Assembly: GCA_018857735.1 (NCBI GenBank)
Contig: JABMCL010000027.1
Span: 1 to 64,000, forward strand
DNA: 64,000 bases
Direction: 5' to 3'
From: Alviniconcha marisindica
Lineage: Eukaryota > Mollusca > Gastropoda > Provannidae
Made by a program: the position numbers and the translations under genes. Positions 10,991 through 24,071 of this stretch are shown one piece after another. The notes below the pieces were generated by a model that saw only the letters and a program-made list of their open reading frames with translations, ran no database searches and was not told the DNA's origin. How positions within the stretch are numbered: position 1 is the first letter of the stretch; every line of letters begins with the position of its first letter.

Positions 10991-12600
10991 AATTTATATT
11001 GTTAGTAATTTTACATGAAGACATTGGTTGCCTGCAAAGAACAAGAGCAACATCATGCTTCCCTGATGCCGTTCTCTACCAGACTATACACATTAGATTA
11101 GCCTGGTTGCGTGTGTTCAGCTCTTGCCTGTGCCATTCTTTTTGTTATGAATTTTGCAGTGTCGATCATCATCAGTTTACGCATACACGTAAAGGAGAAA
11201 CCTGACATAGTTTTTCTACGGTGCTACTTTCTCCGGGGTCAGCATACTGGGTGACCAGTGTGCTAGTATTATACTTTGGATACAGCTTTGCATTGAACGA
11301 ATCTTGTGAAGCAGTTGTCTATTTCAATCGACACTTCGCCCCTCTTGCCTTGGGGTCATACCGACGGCAGTGGTCTGCCAGTCCTTTGGATTGCTGTTTG
11401 TGAGAGACCGGATTATCCAGAGTAGTTCAGGCTGTTACGGGGGTGTTTTGCGCTCTTGCGACACACGTAGTGTCAGGGGTATCTTATTTGACAGCCTGGG
11501 GCTGTTTGGGTTTTGGAAACAAGTGGGACATACGGCAAAACATGAGTGTTGAATCCGCCGGTAGCAAACGGTTTCATGGCTCATGCATGGACCTACGTAG
11601 TCCATGGTTCCATGAAGCAGCCCTGTCTCTGCAGTGACACTGATGACAGTGTTAACTGGATGCCGTGCCGGGTACTCGGGGCGCCAGACGGCGTGGCAAT
11701 TTCAGCGGGTACTCAACACACTCACCTGCTCATTGTCCGAGCACACCCGCTGGCCCGAAGAAGGAGCTAGGCGATGATGGACGGGAGAGAAGAGAGCTGT
11801 AATCGCCCACCAGTAGCCCAGGTGGCTGGACCTCACAGGTATCATAAAATTACGCAACGGGAAAGGGGGTGGGGGGGGGGGGTATTGCTCATTGGTCAGT
11901 TGTGGCTGTGAGGAAGACTTTCAGAGGATAGTCGCGCACTGACCGGCGCTCTTTGTTTGTTCTGTTCACACCTGACGACCTTAATCAGAGAGATAAGACA
12001 ACGTGTTCACTGAAGCGTCTATCCCACCACGCTCGTAACGTTACTACTTGCAGCCGTCCAGTAGTCATAAATTAGACTCAAACTGGAGTTGCCACGGGTG
12101 ACCATCTCGACGGTCCACTTGAGTTCTCAGTGTTCTTCGGAATGTGCGTGTGTCTCAGGTGTTTTGCTGCCCTCTTGAGTTCGACGCATGGATGTGTGCA
12201 GCTGTCCCCCTGATAGAGCTTACCGTGTCCGTGGCTTGATGTGAACGTCCACAGACTCTGGGACTGTTCAACTCACTTTACCCAACACGCTCTGTCGGAC
12301 CAGAGTCGGGCTTCTTTGTCAGCTCGGTGTATTCGGCGCTCACACAATCATTCTTTGTGAAGAACAGCCGTGTTTATTTCGGAAAGCTCTGTTCGAGAGT
12401 GTGCCAGCGTGCGAGCTTGGTTCAGTACTTGGACTGCGACCGTGTCATCGTTGTACAGTTTCCCTTGGAATTTCAACCATTCTAATCAAAGTGGATTTGT
12501 GGACTTCCCCAGTTTGTGCTGTAATTTACCTCATCGGTCTCAGTCTCCCGATTGATATCAATTGCTGCATACTGAATTGGATCCGGAGTTACGCATAGTC
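10990..12600 (+). promoter_or_regulatory. GC-richer upstream region and probable 5' UTR of the main RhoGEF transcript
   Basis: Base composition rises here relative to the flanks and CpG is frequent from about 11650 to 12600. Many short open frames exist, but none has a recognisable product. Position and composition suit a promoter and 5' leader for the start codon at 12601. The transcription start cannot be fixed from sequence. A G run lies at 11868-11881. Confidence 0.35.
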
Positions 12601-12770
12601 ATGGAAGGCCAGGATCTCCCGTTTACCGCAAGCAATACGCTGCCCATCGCCATCGCGGCGGAGACTGGGGAAGACACTGAACCTTCAGGTTCTGTCTTGC
12701 TGCAGGACACATCCATGACGGAATTATTACCATCTCTGCAAAAAGTAGACAGGTCCTCGAAGGAGAACTC
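12601..12770 (+). CDS. NET1: RhoGEF exon 1 (N-terminal, variable)
   Basis: It starts MEGQDLPFTASNTLPIAIAA and ends in phase 2 at a GTAAGT donor. It is acidic and serine-rich, without a domain. The ATG has G at -3 and +4. The choice of this start is supported by an upstream stop and by phase agreement with the exon at 13531. Confidence 0.75.
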
Positions 12771-13213
12771 GTAAGTTGCTGACTCCATCGACAGTAAGAC
12801 GAAAAAACTGAGCCAAGATTGTTTTGTGTGAATGGTTGATTACACCCACGTTTGGTCCGCAGTTGTTTTGTTTTGTTTTGTTCTTTTTTTACCCACCCGC
12901 TTATCATTTTGCAGTGGCTGTACTCGTTGATTCAGCCATAGTCACAGTGTAAAACTGTTGTGACTGACTGGATTGTTGTGTATCCTCAATAACAAGTGTG
13001 AACCGTCCATGATGGGCAGTTTGCTAGTCCATAAGAAAACCGTAAATAACCAGGAAAGCTTTAACGGCTTTAGTTTATAATTGGCAACAGCAGTGTTACA
13101 GTGAAAACCGACCGAAAGAACATTAGGCATGGGACGAGAAATGAACAGGCGCGTAGGGACGTCATCTTTTCATCTGAGAGTTGCATCTGTGGGCTTTTGT
13201 TTTGTTTCTTCTT

Positions 13214-13245
<32 letters not shown>

Positions 13246-16200
13246 AGTTTATGTCAGTTCAAACCATTGGTCAGAAGACACCATGGACAGTATTTTATAC
13301 CATTGATATAAATTTGAATTCTTTCATGGGCAAATACAAGCACGAAGGAACTGATTTGTACGCGGCAGGTCTGCGTTAAGATGTTTACAAAAGCGGACCA
13401 AACTCCTGGTGGAAGACAAGTAAATCTGCTGGTGGTATTCCGAATGTTTTCGGAATAATTGTACTCCTTTGTTTATCGTTTGAACGACTGTTTGCACTGA
13501 CGAGGGGTTATCTAGTTTTTGGTTTGACAGGGTTCCACTTCCAGAGGGGAGCAAGAAGTCTTCCCGCAGACTGTCCCTGCAGTCCATCGACCTACCCATC
13601 AACTTCATGAAGGTCAGTCAGTCTTGTCTTCTTGCTTTTGTTGCTGGTGGCGTTCTAATAATATTTTTGTTTTCAGTGTTTTGTTTTCTTGCTGTCTTCT
13701 CTGTTACCCATCGCCTTATATGGCCACAGATATAAAGAAAGTCTTTAGTTTATAATATATCTCTGTAGGTGTGGCCTCGAGGCTGATTGGACGTTAAACC
13801 CAGTTCTTAACCAAAAGCGGTCTTAAAGAGAAGACAGAGATCGCAGACCACGTGAAGAGAAGGCGTTGTTGCATCAACAGTAAGTAAGTAAACAGGGCGC
13901 TTAACATTCACAGAAACCGTAAGGCTTATTAGGGGAAGGGGTATGAAGGGGGAAGGGGTACATCAACAGCCCCCTCCTTCGTCTTTTCTAGTAGCGCACT
14001 CCAAGCATCAGTTTACGACATCCTTCATGAATACAAGGAGTGTCGGAAAGCGAGGTGTGGAATGTGAAGAAACAGTCTTTGCGTTCAAACGCGATTCCGG
14101 CCACCACCGTTGAGCGCTCACCACGGCGTCACGTTATCTCAGTTTTGAAGTTTGCAGACAAAGTAACGGGCCGACTTGCAAGAGGCGCGCACTCACACCG
14201 AACTTATGGCCCTCCACGGAATGACGTCATTAAACTTTGTGCCGGCACTGATCGACCGAGAGTCGCCGTAAGATCAGCTCGTGATGGACTTCGTCGGCAA
14301 GAAACCGAAAGCGTTAGGGCAGAATTTCTGGATGCTTCTTGTCAAGGGAACTGGTTTGATCTAGTGACGTGGCTAGCAAGCAGGCGGACCTAGATTCCAA
14401 TCCGCTTCGGCTAAACGTTTTCTTCTACTACTTGGTTCTTAATGTCCTCGGATGTCAGATGACATATTAGGGACAACGTTTTCTTCAAAAGTAGAGGTTT
14501 TATGGACACTCACACTGGCTTTGCCCTCCAGGTTTGACGAAACAACAAAATGGTCGACATCAACGACCGTTTTTTAAACTAATCATGGTGGTGTTGCCGT
14601 TATGTTGAACATCCCACGCCCAGGCCGGGTTTGGGTCCCCGTAAGTGCCAGTTTCTGACACTGAGACGGTCTTCGTGAGACAGCCTAACACACGATGTCC
14701 GTGTTATTCCAGTGGGAACCTAGTCAACTGCTGAAAGTGGTATAGTCGGGGCGAAACACTGGCAAGTCCTCAAACTAAAGTAAAATCCGGTTTGCTCACG
14801 ATGCACGTCACTTTGTGTTGGCAGAGGACCAGGGGTGAATTCAGTGGAATTAACCAGGAGACCCGAAGAAGAGCCGAGTTCTTGGCACTGTGGCGGTGGG
14901 CGTTTCGTTCCATGTTGCTTTACGTCCACAGAAACCACCAGGCTTATTAGGGACGGGGAGCCCAGGACAGCCACCTCGACTGTCACAGCTCTGAGCGGTG
15001 GACGAAGCGCTCAAACAGCCTTATATTCTGACCAACCCCCAAATTCCAAGCACTGGTTCACATCCTTCTTCAAACTACTGCCATTGTTGATCATGCTACA
15101 AAAAGAAAACTGTCGGCTAACTGACAGTTTTTTTCGTTGGTGCTCAAATGGCAGTAAGTTTGTAACAGACAAGTCTAATTATACCAGACATAATTTCTAT
15201 TGTAACCGCCCACATTGCTTACAGTTACACCACCACAAATAAAACCGAAATCGTTTTAATCGAGACAGACTGATTTTGACAGACGCGCTTCCTGTTTGCG
15301 TGCGTGCTTGGACGCTTTGTTGCTTCCACAGTCTTGTTAGTATCCAAACCTTTCGGGGGGCATTGATAGCGTCAGTGGATCAATGCGCGGAGTATAAATG
15401 AATGATTTTTATTTTTTATGGCGCATAAAAACTTCCACACAAAACCTTGTGTGTTCACGGAGATAAGGAGAGCCGTTTCAGTCGCGTAACCAATTATGGC
15501 AGAGTTTGGAGGAAGGGTGCCTGAAAGTGAGGCTTGGAGCGTAACCAACCCCAAGCTTAGAAGAAGGAACCTTTGAAATTGGTAGCTGTGGATTCTCAGC
15601 AGAAGCGACCTGTATTTTCTGGAGCTAGCCGCGAGCCTCTGAAGGAGAGGTTCGGCAGAACTGGGATTAAGATTGATTACATGTAGACCCATAGCATAAA
15701 AGTTAAATGAGCCTCTCACGGATTCCAGAAGTCTAATGATATCGATAGGCCATATGTGAAACGTAAGATGACACAAAAATGAAAAGGGTTAAACCGAAAA
15801 TTTTCGATTTGACCGATAACGTATTCTTTAGGCCCCGATGACATCGCTTGGGTCAAATAAATATTAATACTTTCCAACAATCATTTTTTTTATGCCTGTT
15901 ATTGTGTTTTGTGGGGTTTTGTGTGTGCTTGCAGTTGTTGCTCTTGTTGGTTCTTTTAGTGCAAGTAGATGGAGCTGGATTTTCCACAGCAGCGTATTCT
16001 TTTTTTCGTTTTTTTTTTTTTTTTTTACAGTGAGTCGATCATCGATTGTTTCTGAGCGGGCTGGGGGGGATTGGGGTTACATAATAAGAGGGGAGAGGTC
16101 TCTTCGGCTGTCAGTAGTGAATAATGTCAAAAGAACTTCATGTTTTCTTCCTAATTACCATTTCAGAGGAAACGTAAGCGTAAGCCGGACGACGACACCG

Positions 16201-19200
16201 TCAGCATCAGCAGCGTGGACAGTCTAGAGGCCTTCAACCCTAACGGCACAATCAAGGTCAGTCAGTGGCTGTCCCTGAGTTTTGTAGCTGTTTTGTAGTG
16301 TATGTTAGTGTGGGGGGTTTTGGTTGTTTTTTATTTTTATTTTGTTTTTCATGTTCAATCTTCTGTGGTTTGTAGTCCGATGGTGATGATGGCATGCACA
16401 GGCGCGTGTCTAAAAGCCATTCTCAACCATGTGCAATAATGACGTTTTTGTTCTCTCTCTCTCTCTCTCTTCCCCCCACACCCCCCGAGTCAGCTGTTCT
16501 TGGTATCGATTTTGCGTCCCACTTAATTCAACGTTTTCGTGTTGGTCGGGTTTGAAATTAATGTAACTGGCTAGTATGCCTGGCGTAGTTATGTCGGTAC
16601 AATACTGGTGCTATTTGAAATTGCGGCCCGACTATTTGTGCTAGAGTAATAGTACTAATACCATAGACGCATACGAATACAGATCTTTACAGACTACTTC
16701 TCCGTTCGTCCGACCCTGCTCACACCACTTTTTTCGAGTTCGACAGAACGCCCTGCCGTAGACTGCAGCATTCATGTTGAGTGTCGTCTCAGACTGTCGA
16801 CAGTTTGCCTCGACGCCAAATGCCGGCACGCTTTCCGCCACCTTCCTCCAAAGGAGCAGGCTGTCGTTAACCAGTGCCGGGAGTTTGGTACTCCTCCTCA
16901 TCTCCAGTGCTCCCCCGACCCATTCCAGTTTCTACCCACAACTTGCAGCACTGGCATGACAGTGAATAACTCGTCATTTTGCCCGACCCATTCCAGTTTC
17001 TACCCACAACTTGCAGCACTGGCATGACAGTGAATAACTCGTCATTTTGCGTTCGGCATCGGCGTTGCCAAGTACGGCGATTACCAACCACGAATGAATG
17101 GATGGCTCAGTTAGCTCTGGCTGAGTGCCCACCCACACCCGCGTCTCCCTGGCGGCCCGTGATGGTGATGACTCCCACGTTGACAGAGGGGCTTGTTGTT
17201 TGTCCACCACTATGTACAGCCAGTTTGAACCCGCTCGAATCCCAGGGACTCACCATGGGAGTATCAGATGAAGGGGGCGGGGGAATTTCCCTCCGCCAAC
17301 GTAAAGTTGCCGCACTGCAAAATAACAAAAAGTGAAGCAACATGATTGTGGTGGGTTAGCGCTTCCAGTGTGCATTACTGTTTGTCATTCGTGTTGGACA
17401 CTTAACCTTGATACAAGAGTCAAGATAACACCGCAAACTACACTCCGCTGTCTGCTCGTAACTATCTTTGAGATTGACGTGGTTTACACGTATATACATA
17501 GATTCACGCAAAACTCTGTGTGAAATGTTGTCCTTTTATTCAGTTGAAATGGCTCGGGCTTCATTCCACAAATCGGTTCTGTTTTTTGTTGCTTCTTACA
17601 CATTTTCATACAAGCCAGACATTTATTGATTTCAGCTGCAAGAAAATCCCAGCGTTTCCAACAAAAGGCAGCTATTTTGGTCTTCTTCATTCATTGTCTC
17701 TCTCTCTCTTTTTTTTTTTAGCTGTGAGGGAGGGGCCAGCCAGCAGGGGGCGCTGGACGCGGAAACAATCGCTTCTGTGCTGTTCTTATTTCAGGCGAAT
17801 ACTCCAGACAAGACACTGCACTTGCAGGTGATCAAGGGGGTGGTCTCGCGTTCAAAATGTTACTTGTTAGGTTGGATTAGAACTACGAGCAGACGGTCGA
17901 CTCTGTAATCGGGTTTGTTCATGGCAGGTACTGAGACCTGAAGCGGCAAAACAGCACTGGGAACATTATTAACTATATATTCTAGCGTTTAGCTTTCAGT
18001 CACTCGAGTTAAAAACTGCTAGACAAATGACGCCTTAGACTGATGCTGACCGCAAGGAGACCAAGTTCCAACAGCAAATCTCCGTTTGTCGTATATATAT
18101 GCCATCTGGAACTTCGTCGGATTAGTGCAATACACCACTATCTGTCCGAAGATGTCCCAAAAACTGTTGTGTGCGTTTGTTCTTTCAAGACTAGATTATT
18201 GCAACTCCGCTTTTGGCGGACTGTCCTAAGTATCTTCTTTTTAAACTCTAAAAGTACAGAACAATGCTGCAAGACTCATTTTGAGAACAACCAGATCCGC
18301 CCATGTCACTCCTATGCTTTATTCTCTTCACTGGCTACCTGTTGAGCAGAGGATCGAATGCAAGTTGTCTTTGCTTTAAGATCATTTCTCATCAGGCCCC
18401 CATCCACCTTTCAGAACTTCATCTTTACACTCCTTCCCGGCATCTCAGCTCTTCTGCAGACATCCGAGTGTTCAGAATAACATCCTTCCGAACAAAGCCC
18501 AGTGGTCAGCGCTTTTTCTCTTACCAGGCTTCACTTATCTGGAACCAACTCCCTATATCTGGTCATCATTCTACCTCTGTCAGTTCTTTTAAATCTTCTT
18601 TAAAAAACCTTTCTCTTTTTAAAAACCTTTTCTTCAGTCCCATTGCCCTGATATACGTGTGTGTTCGTGTTGTATGTGCTGAATTTGGAAAATATGTAAA
18701 TTTAAAGAATGTGTAAGCGCTTAGGGCCTGTGCGGGTTAAGCGCTCTAAGTATCCGTTATTACTATTATTGGTGGTTAGTTTGACTGTGTGCCTTTTGCA
18801 CTGCGCCTCTGTCGTTGCCCGGAAAGAGGCAGTTAATGGCCAAGCGGCTTGCCAGTCCTCACAGGAGATTCACTGTTGATGGCCTGGCCGACGACGTCGA
18901 ATCGACACCGGGGGAATACAGCTCTTGCACGCCCTGTATGCGTGTATGTAGGATGGTCGTGCTGATATCACCGGCTTGTCCTTGGCGCTGTACTGGCAGT
19001 GAGACACACTCCGACCCCTGGAGACAGTGTTTGAGCCAGTCAGTCAAAAACTCTTAGGACTGCGAGGGCGATGTGTGCTGCTACTACTGGCAGCTACTGA
19101 TTATTCCAGTGACGTAATATAGCCTGCGGTACACGTGCAACACTCTGCCGGACTGCTGTGTATCGATGTTTTCTACCGGAAGTCACAGCGGGGGCGGGGG

Positions 19201-22200
19201 CGGGGACAGTTATCGGGAAACTCAGTGGGGGAAGGGGCACTTCTGATCTATGATTGTTGCGCGGGGGTGGGGGTCACTGGACTGACAGTTTTAGCCAGTC
19301 CGCTGGAGGCGTGCTTCAGTCTGGAGGCGACGGAGTGCCAGTGACTGTGGAGTATGCTGTCTCGCGAAATCATTCGCGGATGCTTGGATTTTCTGCCCCT
19401 TTCTGACAGTTGAGTTTTTGTGAATCGCCTTAATTCTGCTTGTGCCGGCGCGCCGACCTTAATAGATCACTCCATTATCGATTTCCCCCCGAGGGGAAGC
19501 TGATTTCAATTCTGGATACAGTGGTGGATTAAGCTGGTGTTTGTGTACAGTGTGTCCATTTCATCGTAGATCGACAGACGTAAGACCTAGACGTAATTTA
19601 AAACCGCCCATTGGGCCAAAGGATCTGAAGGAGGCGTCATCAGGACCGTTTGTGTTGGTTAGAAAGGGCATGTGGCAATTCGTTGGATCTGTGATACAGT
19701 ACGAGGTGTAGAATGTGTGCATATGATGTACTTCCGTGCCCAAGAACCCACTGCTCACTAGGACTGAAGCTGCCTGATAATAACCCGATTTTGACAATGT
19801 TGGATAATTTCTCGGATAACCTGCCTGATGGGGAAGCGTCAGTCCGTCCGCCGTCTTCTGTACTTTCATGCACCCGTCTGTCCTGGCCCCTGTCTGTCAT
19901 CTCTGTAGACCTGAGGTTGTGTTGGAAGTCTGAGGTATGCAGAACTTTGCGAAGTTTTGTGTGTCTGTGTGTAGTCAGCTTTCAGGGGAAATAAATCCGA
20001 CTGGATGTAATTCTTGCTTTCTATGCTTTCAATATGTTGTCAAGTGCATCCGATGGTGTGACGGTGATGGCTTCTTTCTTTGTATACATGTTTGTTTATT
20101 TCATTCAACTTTTTTTGAAGGTTGAAAGTGTGTTAAGTATAAGGAGAGGTGAGTGTCTCATTTAGCTCTTGTTTGCGAAAAGTATTGTTAGATAACACTG
20201 GATAGGGCTTGGGGTTAGTGGGATGGTTTCATAAGACAAGTGATACTGAACTAACTATGCACAGATTCTGTAATTCTCTTGCTTTGTGTGCAGAGCTCCA
20301 AACCCAAAAGACGATCCATTCTTCGTGCTTCATCTTTGATCAATATCCTGTCCCCAAAGTCTCGGAACGTAAGTGATAGTATTAACACCAAATGAAAAAG
20401 TATATTCACTTCATGGAACAAATGTTCTGTTCTGTTGTTTTAGGGTATAGTTTTTGTTGGTGGTGTGTCAGTGTTTTTATACCTCCTGTAATGAGGGATA
20501 ATTTACAGTAATTTGAAGGAAAGTAAATTCCTTTTGTGGGATAAATGTTGTTGGTTTAAGGTATACCTTTTGTTGCTGTTGTGTCAATGTATGGGGGTCA
20601 GGGGATACTTTGTAATCACCATGTCCATCTGTGAGACTGTGTCAGTGTTTTGTCTGGAAAATATTATGTGCACTGCTCAACCCTTTGTAATGAGACTTGG
20701 TATGGTAATAATCAAGATATCACTGTTTCTGCTATATTGTCTGAACTAATGGTTCTTTGGCAACCAAAGTTACTTTTATGATACAGCATCATGGTGAGAG
20801 TCTCAGCAAACGATAAAAAATTAATACAGGTCCAGATGATCTCTTCTGAACTACTTAACCTTTTGACCAGTTTTGTAACCAAACTTTGTATGGTGGTACA
20901 TATAAACCAGAGTGTTATGCAAAGAAATTATGTTGCTACCATCAAGGTCACAGTGAAGAAAGGAAGGAAGTTGATTTTTTTACACCCAGTGTTCATATTT
21001 TTTTAATTAAGACATACAGTACATGACTGTTTTGCTTACACTAGTTACAGTTTTTTGAACTGCTCATCCTTGAAATTGCAACCAAACTGAGTGTCTTGTC
21101 ACTTGTGAAAAGGCTGGATTGCTGTTTTCATGGTCAAGGTCCTTAACTTAGGTTCAAAACGTCATTTAATGTTTGTCTGGAAGGCATTTTCTCAACAGTT
21201 AAACCTTTTGTAGCTAGCCTTGGTATGGTGATGTATCATCATGAGCTGGAGTGTCATGTGGAAAGACTGCTCTGGTATCTTCAAGGTCATGGTCTCAGCG
21301 ACAGCTCATTTTATCAGAATATGACTATTAACTATATATGTTCTGAACTGCTGATCCCTTTGCATCCACACTTAGTTTTGTGATACTTCATTATAAATCA
21401 AAGTGTCTTGTAAAAAAAATTGGATTGCTGTAGTCAAGGTCACAGTGTAAATGAGGTGTACTGATGCACTATCATATAACCAGACTAAATGCAAACAAAT
21501 GTTTTCAACAGCTGAAGCTGGAAAGCCTTTTCTGTTGAATACAGTTCTTTAGTTTATGACTTGCTTGAAAAGAATGTACATTTATAACTTGTATTATTGT
21601 AATGATCAGTGTTTTAGGCCATCCGGCCAGTTGAATGTCCAGGCATGTAAAACAACCTTCAACATTGTTAAATGGGTGCAGAGGTTTATTTTATTCATGT
21701 TTATCACCACCATGTTGTGCACTCAATTTGGCAGTCACGCAACAGCAGCTTCAAGGTGCCCAATGTTGCAACGGGGAAACAAAATTCAAGTCCATCACCA
21801 TACAGACCTCCAGCCCCTTCACCGGCCAAGCGACGAGAGAGCAGGACTTGGACTGATAGCATGGCTGGTGACAGACACGTCCACAGCATGTCACGTCAGG
21901 TCATCAAACGACAAGAGGTAAGCCCAAAAGGACTCAGTGTTGAGAATAATAATTATTGACAGCAATTTCTTTAAGAACAATGCCACACTTGTCTAGTTTG
22001 AAATTCTGCCTCTCGTGCCTACTGCAGAATTCTGTGCAAGCCTGATGGATAACACCAACAGTAACAGCAGTACTTTCAGTATCATTAAGCTTGGGACCAT
22101 TCATGGCAATCAGTATTTCTCACCAGTGTCAGGTTAGATCTTGGCCTTTTGCTGGTACTCACAGATTCCTGGCGTTTGTTTACCTTCTTGAGTAGATAGC

Positions 22201-24036
22201 CTATCATCAGCTGACTGAGAGCTAGTGGAAGGAACGGGTTTAGAATTATTATCATGACTATGAAAAAAGAAAACAGTCAAATTTATTTGCCTTGTCTTAG
22301 GTGACATTATGCTGAGCTGCGAAATGTGGCCAGTCCTGCATGCAGATGAATGGTGGGAAACTAGTAATGCAGCTGGAAACTGATGTAGGCTGTGAACTAC
22401 CACTGACCTCATTTGGTGTCATCCACCCTGACATGGCAGCTGTCAAAGTTGATAATATTATGTTCTAACAACTGACTTCACACTGCAACTAAAGCCTTTA
22501 TTTAAAATGCATTCTGTTATACAGATCTGGAGTTTTTTGTTTGTTTGCATATATATAATAGATATATATACTATATAGATATAGTAAATGCATGGGATTT
22601 AAGAGGGGTTTGTTTTGCTTTAAAAATATGTTTTTTCAGCATGTTTGTAACCCTGCTTTTGTCAGATCTCCACCCTACCACCCCCACCCATTTTCTCCTC
22701 TCCTCTCTTTCTTTGTAAACACACACCCCAGCCTGATGTATTTTCAATACACAAAGTAGAACATTTTCTCTTGTTGTCTTCACTAATATCAGCCCCCCCT
22801 CCCCAACCACCACCACCAATCATAAGATATGCTTGTTGCTAGGGTACAGTTCTAGCCATAGCTGATGACTGACAAATTGTACATTTGTGTATACAGGCTA
22901 TCTATGAGCTGTACCAAGGGGAGAAGGACATCGCTGAAGATCTTGTGAATGTCAGAAAGGTAAGGCGCTTTACCACAGATGCTGTGTTTTTATTGTTGTT
23001 GTCTTTAATATTAATATTTTATTGCTGTTTTTGTACCGTGGACCTGCAAATCATCCTGAGGTAATCCTGTGTGGTTGACGTATGTTAAAGTCCAATTGCT
23101 AAGTGACTAGAACTACGGAGGTGTAACCCTGACGGAGGTGTAACCCTGTGTGGTTGACAGGATGTTAAAGTCCAATTACTATGTAACTGGAACTACATGT
23201 TTTCCACTTACAAATTTGAAGGAAGGATGTACAGGTTAATGAAGTGGTGATGTGGAGGTTAATGAAGTGATGATGTGCAGATCAGTGAAGCAATGACGTG
23301 CAGCTGGCTGAAGTGACGATATTCAGGTTAAAGGGCCCCATAACACTGATTTTGACCGATTTTAGCTTAAGATCTCTTCTTTGGTATATTCTACCAACTA
23401 AATATTTTCACACAGTAAATGCAGGTATATATCCCGTGCCTCAGTAATAATTTCATATTTTTCAAGTATCTTAAATGCTTATGAATTGCAAAACAAGACC
23501 TATATGTCATGGCAGAATGGGCAAGGGAAATAACCTCTGTAGCCGCAGGATTGCGCATGTTTTGGCAGAGAGTTTACTTGGAGCCGTAAAGTCAAAGGCT
23601 AATTGTGACGTCATGACAAGACTCGACTGCCACTGGCATTGCTGCTTCTACAGTTTCAGTGCACAAAACTCCGGATAAATTTGCAAAAAAAGTTGGAAAT
23701 GGCAACTGGAAATACGGCCATACCAGTATGAGCCAGTTGCGGATATCAATTTTGGCATCGACTGGGAGCTAGTGAGGAAGAAGTATCATGAGAATAGTGG
23801 TGGTTATGTTTATGTTTATTGTATATTGTGGTGTGTGCGATACTACATGTTGTTGCGTACTTTTTAAGTGTTAATAATAATAATAATGTACATTTATCAT
23901 GCGCTCATCAATGCCCTGAGCGCTCACATGATACATATTAACCTAAATATGATATTCTATACACATGCAGAGCATAGTTCTACCAAAACAATTTACATAA
24001 AGTATTATTTTTTAAAAACAAAAAAACAAACGCACT

Positions 24037-24071
<35 letters not shown>

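Noticed and set aside
14040..14393. 117-codon intronic frame as a nested gene
   Set aside because: No recognisable domain, no splice or promoter evidence, and GC-rich composition makes long chance frames common here.
15372..15776. 134-codon minus-strand frame in a RhoGEF intron
   Set aside because: No domain, no signal peptide and no splice partners; leucine-rich by chance composition.
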